64,000 bases of DNA. Origin: Flammula alnicola (Eukaryota > Basidiomycota > Agaricomycetes > Agaricales > Strophariaceae). Under the pieces are notes generated by a model that was given only the letters and a program-made list of their open reading frames with translations, had not been told where the DNA came from and did not search any database. Below are positions 57,898-64,000 of the stretch, piece after piece. The stretch lies in contig JADNRV010000217.1 of assembly GCA_015499995.1 (NCBI GenBank), forward strand, positions 1-64,000, in the 5' to 3' direction. The position numbers were made by a program, and so were the translations under genes. Every line of letters begins with the position of its first letter. The first letter of the stretch is position 1.

Positions 57898-59107
57898 GAT
57901 AGCAGGGATTTAGGAAGCTCTGGGGGTTACTGATTGAGAAAATCTAATATCTCGGGAGAAGAGAAGTTCCTTTCGCGTCGAAAAGACAGAGAAAAAGAGC
58001 GCTTATAGAGGCGAGCCTGAAATCGAGTGGCGATAGATAAAAGACCTTTCCGAGTCACGTCTAATCATCTTGTGAACTTCGTGACTGTGGATGAATTTAT
58101 CAGCACGCGTGACCCGGTCCCGTACACAACAGGTAAACTTTTAAATTAAAATTACAAGTGCACTCAGCGTCTCTTACCTCCACCTTGCTGAATACCTCGA
58201 TCTAAGCGGCGGATTTTATATACTTATATGCTCTCGGGTACGTTAGAATTTTGGCGATAGAATGCCACGTTCTAGTGACGCGGTCGAGGAATGTTGGTGA
58301 CTTGTCAAGAACCATGGAGAGAATGAGGCTGATAATTTGTCAGGTTTCTCTATGGCGTAACATAGACTGCTATATGTCCTGTGCCATTGCATGTCGACAC
58401 CCTGAAGGGAGAATACATCCTATCCGGTACCGGTGTTTGAAGACAGTATTGGAATTTGGAAAAGGCATACCTGACCAATGCCGATAAAAAGTTCCTTGCC
58501 TTTGGATTCTTGTTCACAGGTGATCTCCAGGCCTTGAGGAAACCACATGCCTGTCCGGACGGATTCCACGGCTTTCAATAAGTGTCCAGTTCGTAATTTG
58601 TCTTCTCATTAAACCGAACTTGTTCCGCCCTTTGGCCTTTGGATGTTCACTCTCTAAAATGCTTTCTAACGCCCTCTTGGACTCCTCCTGCCATATCGTG
58701 TACGTTAAGCAGCTGTCTTGGTGGCATCATCTATATGCGGAATGGGACTAGGTCATGTTCAGAGATTCGGACCGCTCAAACATAACGCGTCTCACAGCAG
58801 CTTCAAAATTTCGGACACGGTACCGGCTGCCCATCTTTCTACATCCCCTATCCCATCGAACGGAGATACTTTCTATACAAATGCTCCAACCTCCGACTTG
58901 GCGTAGCGGCCAATGTCGTTTTTTGGACCTTTCTACCCCGGATGCTTCTTTGGTCGGGGTTTTCGTGGAGGAAACCCCACGGATGACCATTCCGGACACA
59001 TTCGACCTTCCTTCCCTAAAATTAGGCGACCACGTATAAATGCGGTTTCTCGACACCTCGTATCCCATCCTTTTTTCATAGCTGACTATCTGACACCGCG
59101 AAACGCC
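57898..59107. other. Intergenic with a weak minus-strand coding-like fragment
   Basis: The left end should hold the RUB1 promoter. On the minus strand at about 58600-58480 a frame reads TGHLLKAVESVRTGMWFPQG then LEITCEQESKGKELFIGIG, followed by a possible intron. It looks like a protein fragment, but I find no extension or family. The right part precedes the MFS transporter start. Nothing else is recognised. Confidence 0.35.
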
Positions 59108-61405
59108 ATGTCCGACAGTCATGAAAAAACGGAAGATGTCAAGGTGGACGATGCCTTGTTGGCGCCAGACCTCGTTGTGTCTCATCTAGCCGAACTGGAC
59201 ACTACCCCATGGTACCGAAAGCCCAATTTGAGGATCTTGTATCTTGTCCTCTTTCCAACTTGTATTGGAGTCGAGATGACGAGTGGGTGAGGAACTTTCT
59301 TCCGACCATGATCTACATCGGAAACTGAAAATTATCAATAACAGCTTTGATTCGTCCATGATGAATGGCTTGCAGGCCGTCAACTCCTGGGACTCCTGTA
59401 ATTCCAATCACTGCCGAATGTCTCTGAATTTTAATGACTTATTTTTTTAGTCTACCACTCTCCGAGGTCAACCCTTCTCGGTGTCATGTCTGCAATGTAC
59501 TCTGCTGGTGCGATCGTCGCGTTACCTTTCGTCCCTCTCGTCACGGATGGGCTTGGTCGTCGTTGGGCAATCATTTTTGGTAGTTTCCTTATGATCATCG
59601 GCGCTGTTCTCCAAACTGCTTCCCAAAACTGTGAGATCAGTTCTCCTTGAAGCACCTCTAGAGTACTGATAGAAAATTTATCAAGTTGCCATGTTTGTCA
59701 TTGCAAGATTTATTCTAGGATTGGGAATTCCTTTCGCCATTGTAGCAGCATCTTCTCTCCTAGGAGGTTGGTACTATAAACATGGTCGGAGGTGCACGAA
59801 TTAATATCATCTTTCTATCAGAGCTAGGACATCCCAAAGAACGTGCAATCCTTGGATCGCTTTTTAATTCTTGCTATTTCATCGGTGAGTGCGCCTTGGA
59901 GATGTAGCACGATCAGCTCCAATCCTTAAACTACTTTCCTAGGTTCAATCGTCGCTGCTGGAGTCACGCTTGGAACCTTTAGTATGGCCAGCAACTGGGG
60001 TTGGAGAATCCCATCTCTGCTCCAGATAATACCCAGCTGCTTACAAATCACCTTTATATTCTTTCTCCCCGAATCTCCTCGTTGGCTCATCTCGAAAGGT
60101 CGTGGTGCGGAAGCGCTAGATGTTTTGGTGAAGTACCACGCCGAAGGAGACGCAGACTCGGAATTTGTGAAAGCCGAATTCATCCAGATCGAGAAAACTC
60201 TAGAGCTAGAGAAAGAGACCGCGCGGGTTGGATGGATGGATTTATTGAAGACTGCTGGAATGCGCCGCAGGGTTTTGGTTGGAGCTTTCCTAGGCCTGGC
60301 TACGCAGTGGAGTGGAAATGGCTTAACGTCGTGAGTACACTTTTCATTCGGTGTGATTGAAGGGATTTTGACTAGTATTATGGCAGATACTTCCTTGCAC
60401 GGATTCTGGACAACGTTGGCATTCATGATAATCGTACCAAGAACTTGATCAATCTGGCGACCACCTGTTGGGGATTTTTCAATGCAACTATTTTGGCGTT
60501 GACCGTTTCTCGGTTCAAGCGTAGGACTATGTATCTAGTACGCAGATTTCTCTTTCATCTCATCTCACACAAGCATTGAAAATACCTGTGATACCTAGGC
60601 ATGTACGATCTCTTTGCTCCTCGTTTTTACTGGATGGACCGTCGCAAGTGCGAGATATGCTATGGATGGAGATAAACCGGCTTCGAGGGCCGTCATTGCG
60701 TATGTTTTGTCTGAAAAATATGATGACCTGACCGTGACCAATAATCTCAAAATTTTCAGTTTCATCTTCTTATACAGCCCTTGTTACAATATGGCGTACA
60801 ACGCCCTGACTTACAGCAGGTATATTCTATTGACTTGTGATATAAATCTCTAATCGTCCGCTAAGCTTTCTTGGTCGAACTATTCCCGTTCCATGTGAGG
60901 GCAAAGGGCATCGCTGTCTTCCAATGGTTCTCTCGTATGGCTGGTTTCTTTAACCAGTTCGTAAACCCTATCGGCATTGCCAACGCTGGTGAGTTGGCCG
61001 AATTTTACCAACTCTATCAATCAGCGCTGACAGCATATATTTAGGCTGGAAATACTACATCAGGTGGAGCAAATTGTTTTCTCTGTCAGTGACGTAATGA
61101 CCGATCTGCCATCCCTTAGTTATTGCGTCTTTCTCGCCTTTGAAGTTCTGTTTGTATTTTTCCTCTTCCCTGAAACATCTGGGCGCAGTTTGGAAGAACT
61201 TGCCTTCCGTAAGTTCCAACTCTGACTATTGTTTTTCGTCGGCTTATTGTCGCATCTTTGCACAGTATACGAAGGAAACGAACTCAAAGAGCAGAAGAAG
61301 CGAGTCGAGAACGAGATTCGTCACCACGACAACGATGATGTTTCAAATGGAAAACTCAGCGATGTTCCTGACACCCCAGTTCGCGATTCAACTTACGTCG
61401 ATTAG
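59108..61405 (+). CDS. MFS sugar transporter
   Basis: Twelve-helix sugar/H+ symporter of the major facilitator superfamily, in pattern like fungal lactose/hexose permeases. The start MSDSHEKTEDVKVDDALLAP at 59108 gives a charged cytosolic N-terminus, then LRILYLVLFPTCIGVEMTSG (helix 1) and FDSSMMNGLQAV after an intron. Motifs: VTDGLGRRWAIIFGSFLMII (D-x-x-G-R-R loop), ARFILGLGIPFAIVAASSLL, ELGHPKERAILGSLFNSCYF and FFLPESPRWLISKGRGAEAL (PESPRWL). The second half has ELFPFHVRAKGIAVFQWFSR (PxxxRxKG) and a C-terminal KEQKKRVENEIRHHDNDDVS. Ends DSTYVD at 61405. About eleven exons. The exact substrate cannot be read from sequence. Confidence 0.87.
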
Positions 61406-61713
61406 GTTACATAGTTGAAGGTGCGCGAGTTACGACGAAGTGAAGAAGTATTGAGATACATACATTACGAAACAAGTGTAGTCCAGCCTGTTCGTAAAAC
61501 GCCTCTATTGTAGTTTAGTATCATGCTGCATGTATAAGTATGATGAATCTGATGATGGGCATCATGAGCCCAAAAAAATTCACGAAGGCAACGATACATG
61601 GTACGATTTAGAGTGAAAAAGAGATTGCAAGCAAAAAAAAAAAAAAAAAACAGATGAAAGTTCCCGCAGTGTTTAGCATCTACAAGTCGAGATTATATTC
61701 ATAGCACTTTTTG
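61406..61713. other. Intergenic between convergent transporter and amine oxidase genes
   Basis: It holds a pure A tract of about 17 bases near 61636-61652 and no gene. This is the shared 3' region of two convergent genes. Confidence 0.45.
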
Positions 61714-64000
61714 CTACGCCCCCATCCTCACCCGGAAATACATCTCGGCTGCTCGTCTGTTATCTGGACTGTTGGCGAAACCCACGGTCCCATCTGAGGC
61801 AAAGAATGGCGTTTGTGGGTATTCGAAGGGAGAGGGAGGTTCAGGCACGCAAGTGAAATCTTGTTTGACTCCATTGTCGTCGAACGTATACGGATCTCCT
61901 GGGTTTTCTGGTGCATGCAGCAGGATTGCATTCCTCGATTCCATGGAGACATCATAGTCGAAATAGTTCAACGGAGTTAACACAAAGCTACGGAGGCCAT
62001 TTGTCAGATTTTTAAGAATGGAATAGGCTCGCCAAGAAATTAACGCACCTGGAAGTCGCTATGTTGGTCTTAGTATTAGGAGAATCTTCGGCCTGAGGCT
62101 GTCAGCGAAAATATGTTTTAGCTTTTTGATGACTCTAAAACGTCAAAGCACGATCATAAATTTACGTACCAGGTGATGCATTCCTAAATTGATCCAGGCA
62201 ACAACATCCTGCTGAGTGATGTTTTCCCCGTCGAAGAATTTGTGGAAGTCGACCATTGGGGCTCCAGGAAGATGAAGGTTCCACATAGAACTCGAGGCGG
62301 GTTCTGTCTCCTTACGACGAGAGACTGCTAGATTGTACCGCGCCCAGTTGGCATTATTAAGCAATCGTTTGGACCCGATCACAGTCTGTAACATGACACG
62401 ATCGAGTGAGCAAATCCTTCAGAGGTACAACGAGGGCTGGTCGTGCAAGACATACATTGTGTATTGGGTTATAGCCAGGATGAATAGCATATCCTCTTGG
62501 ATAACCCCATGAATTTGTGGCGTCCTGATTGACAATGGCATAACCACCCTGGAAGTTGAGTGGGTACTTCAACAAAGCGTCGTCTTCATTTGTGATGTAT
62601 TCTTTCGTGATCTTCTGCTGGATGACCTTCTGGCCCCAATCATCGTCTAGCCATGGATGGTTTACTTCTTCCTGTTTAGTTGTCGTTTTGAGCAAGGAAT
62701 TTGCAGTCCCAGCAATGTCGAAATCGACTCTAGAAAAGTGACTTGATTAGATGGAAAAGGACTTCAGTTATGAGGATTCCACTGACTTGTAGTTGATGAC
62801 GTGGTCGTGAAGATTGCCCACTGATCGACGAAAAAACCATTGAGCGGAAGACAGTCGTCGAAACAAGGCAGGACTCACTCGAAGTTTCTCGTATCCTCGC
62901 GCCATAGCCATCTTGCTTTGGGTTCCAGTAGCCTCCTTGCATATATCCAGAGGCAGACAAACGGACTTCAATGGTGCCATCGAGATAGAATAGATAGTCG
63001 AACTGGGGGGTTCGAAGGTAAGCAAACGAACCTAAGATAGAGAAAATACAGCTGCTTACCACTAGACGAACAGAAAGTTAACGAGCAGTCGTAAGTAGCG
63101 CGTCGATAGGTTTGATTTAAAGAACGCAACATACGGTAGTCATAGCTTAAACGAGAGAATAAGCCGCAGGGAAAATCGATGCAAGAACATAGAACTCACT
63201 TTCCGACGGTAGTTGTGCTTCGAACGGTGAGAACATATGATTTGACCGCTCCAAATTCACCCTCTTCGTAGCCGAAATGCCTTGACAGAGGCTTACCAGT
63301 ATCTTGTTCAAAGATACATATAGCCCGATCGACTTGGACCTTGCCGAGGATCGTGTATGTCGTTGCAGGAAGATATATAGCTTCCTGAGGGCAATCGTAA
63401 TAGGGAATCATGTCCCTGACTAAGCTACCCATCCCGAAGTGCCGGTCAAGCCATGCGGTTGTCGCTTGCATTGGGTCGTTTCCACCTAGAGGCGTCGAGT
63501 TAGACATGTAATCATCGATGGCTGCATGCAAATAACCATCGTACCATACTGGGCGATAGCTTCTTGGGGGGAAAGCTGGAGAACGCAAGGTCAGGGGCAG
63601 TCAACCAGCAGTGTGCAGGATGATACCTGGTAGATGATACGTTCTCCTCGGAATCGCATATCCCAGAAGCTGAGACCCATATCGCGATCAAAGCCGAGAT
63701 ACATTCCCCAGCCCATCCAACTGACATATTTCTGCTCTCGGTCGACCTTGTAGCGCAAACCGGCGAACGATACTGAACGAGGTCCAGGAAGATGGTCAAG
63801 ATCTCGTTCCGGACCAACACGTTTTCGCTCCGTCCATGACAAGTCGAGGTTTGGATCGGTCTGTTCGGGATGTCTGACGAGAGTTCCGTTGTTGAAAGCC
63901 TCCAAAAATGATTCGGTTGAGGTAAACACTTGGCCATGGTATACGTGCTTTTCAATGCGGTTATTAGTATCATATGCATGCGATAGTGAAGACATCACGA
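61714..64000 (-). CDS. Copper amine oxidase, N-terminus beyond the window
   Basis: Oxidatively deaminates primary amines with a topaquinone (TPQ) cofactor and copper. The gene enters from the right edge (open frame through 63998). Seen in order: SVSFAGLRYKVDREQKYVSW, GMYLGFDRDMGLSFWDMRFR, YGGYDP-like sequence and PVWYDGYLHAAIDDYMSNST; then the TPQ motif N-Y-D-Y, split by an intron near 63198/63146. Next come IFYLDGTIEVRLSASGYMQG (expected F-Y-L-D-G block), a His-containing NLHDHVINYKVDFD, and the copper-site MHHL followed after an intron by AEDSPNTKTNIATS. The C-terminus is LTPLNYFDYDVSMESRNAIL to the final RAAEMYFRVRMGA. The missing part is the N-terminal domain. Confidence 0.9.

Overview
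The window looks like nuclear DNA of a filamentous basidiomycete, most likely an Agaricomycete. Almost every gene is cut by several short introns (about 35-75 nt, GT...AG). Host genes sit a few hundred bases apart on both strands. Typical families are present: a FunK1 kinase, a DUF4419 protein, an agaric-style BTB protein, a UapA/UapC-type purine permease and a large Helitron. No bacterial, viral or organellar features were seen, and no tRNA or rRNA gene was recognised.

Layout: 0.8-3.8 kb holds an acidic Rrn10-like nuclear protein (+) and mitochondrial ribosomal protein uL13m (-). A gene-poor stretch runs to 6.3 kb. At 6.3-8.2 kb is the FG-nucleoporin Nup42 (-), then a stretch with two inverted-repeat structures, including a 443-bp foldback element. 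At 10.6-24.7 kb come VPS41 (-), CHS5 (+), gamma-tubulin (-), TAF4 (-), a BTB protein (+) and a FunK1 kinase (-). From 25,417 to 34,332 lies an apparently complete 8.9-kb Helitron with both termini and an A/T insertion site. It carries a Rep/helicase gene, a second gene that looks like an OB-fold single-strand-binding protein, a 22-bp perfect hairpin and a degenerate, tandemly repeated fragment that looks captured from a host gene. Host genes resume with an alpha/beta hydrolase (-), a purine permease with an apparent frameshift (-), an Rpd3-class histone deacetylase (-) divergent from CDK8/SSN3 (+), a Mutator-like element with 9-bp target duplications (46-47 kb), methionine aminopeptidase (+), Nup188 (-), a DUF4419 protein (+), NEDD8/RUB1 (-), an MFS sugar transporter (+) and the C-terminal part of a copper amine oxidase (-) that leaves the window.

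The host genes are mostly housekeeping and do not form one pathway. Several serve nuclear pore and transcription functions (Nup42, Nup188, TAF4, Rpd3, CDK8, Rrn10-like); two serve trafficking (VPS41 in HOPS, CHS5 in exomer). The most interesting material is mobile: the Helitron and its cargo, the Mutator-like element with a coding-like core, and the foldback element. Exon ends were read by eye from frames and splice consensus. Gene ends are better supported than every internal junction. Gene identities rest on remembered family motifs, not on a search.
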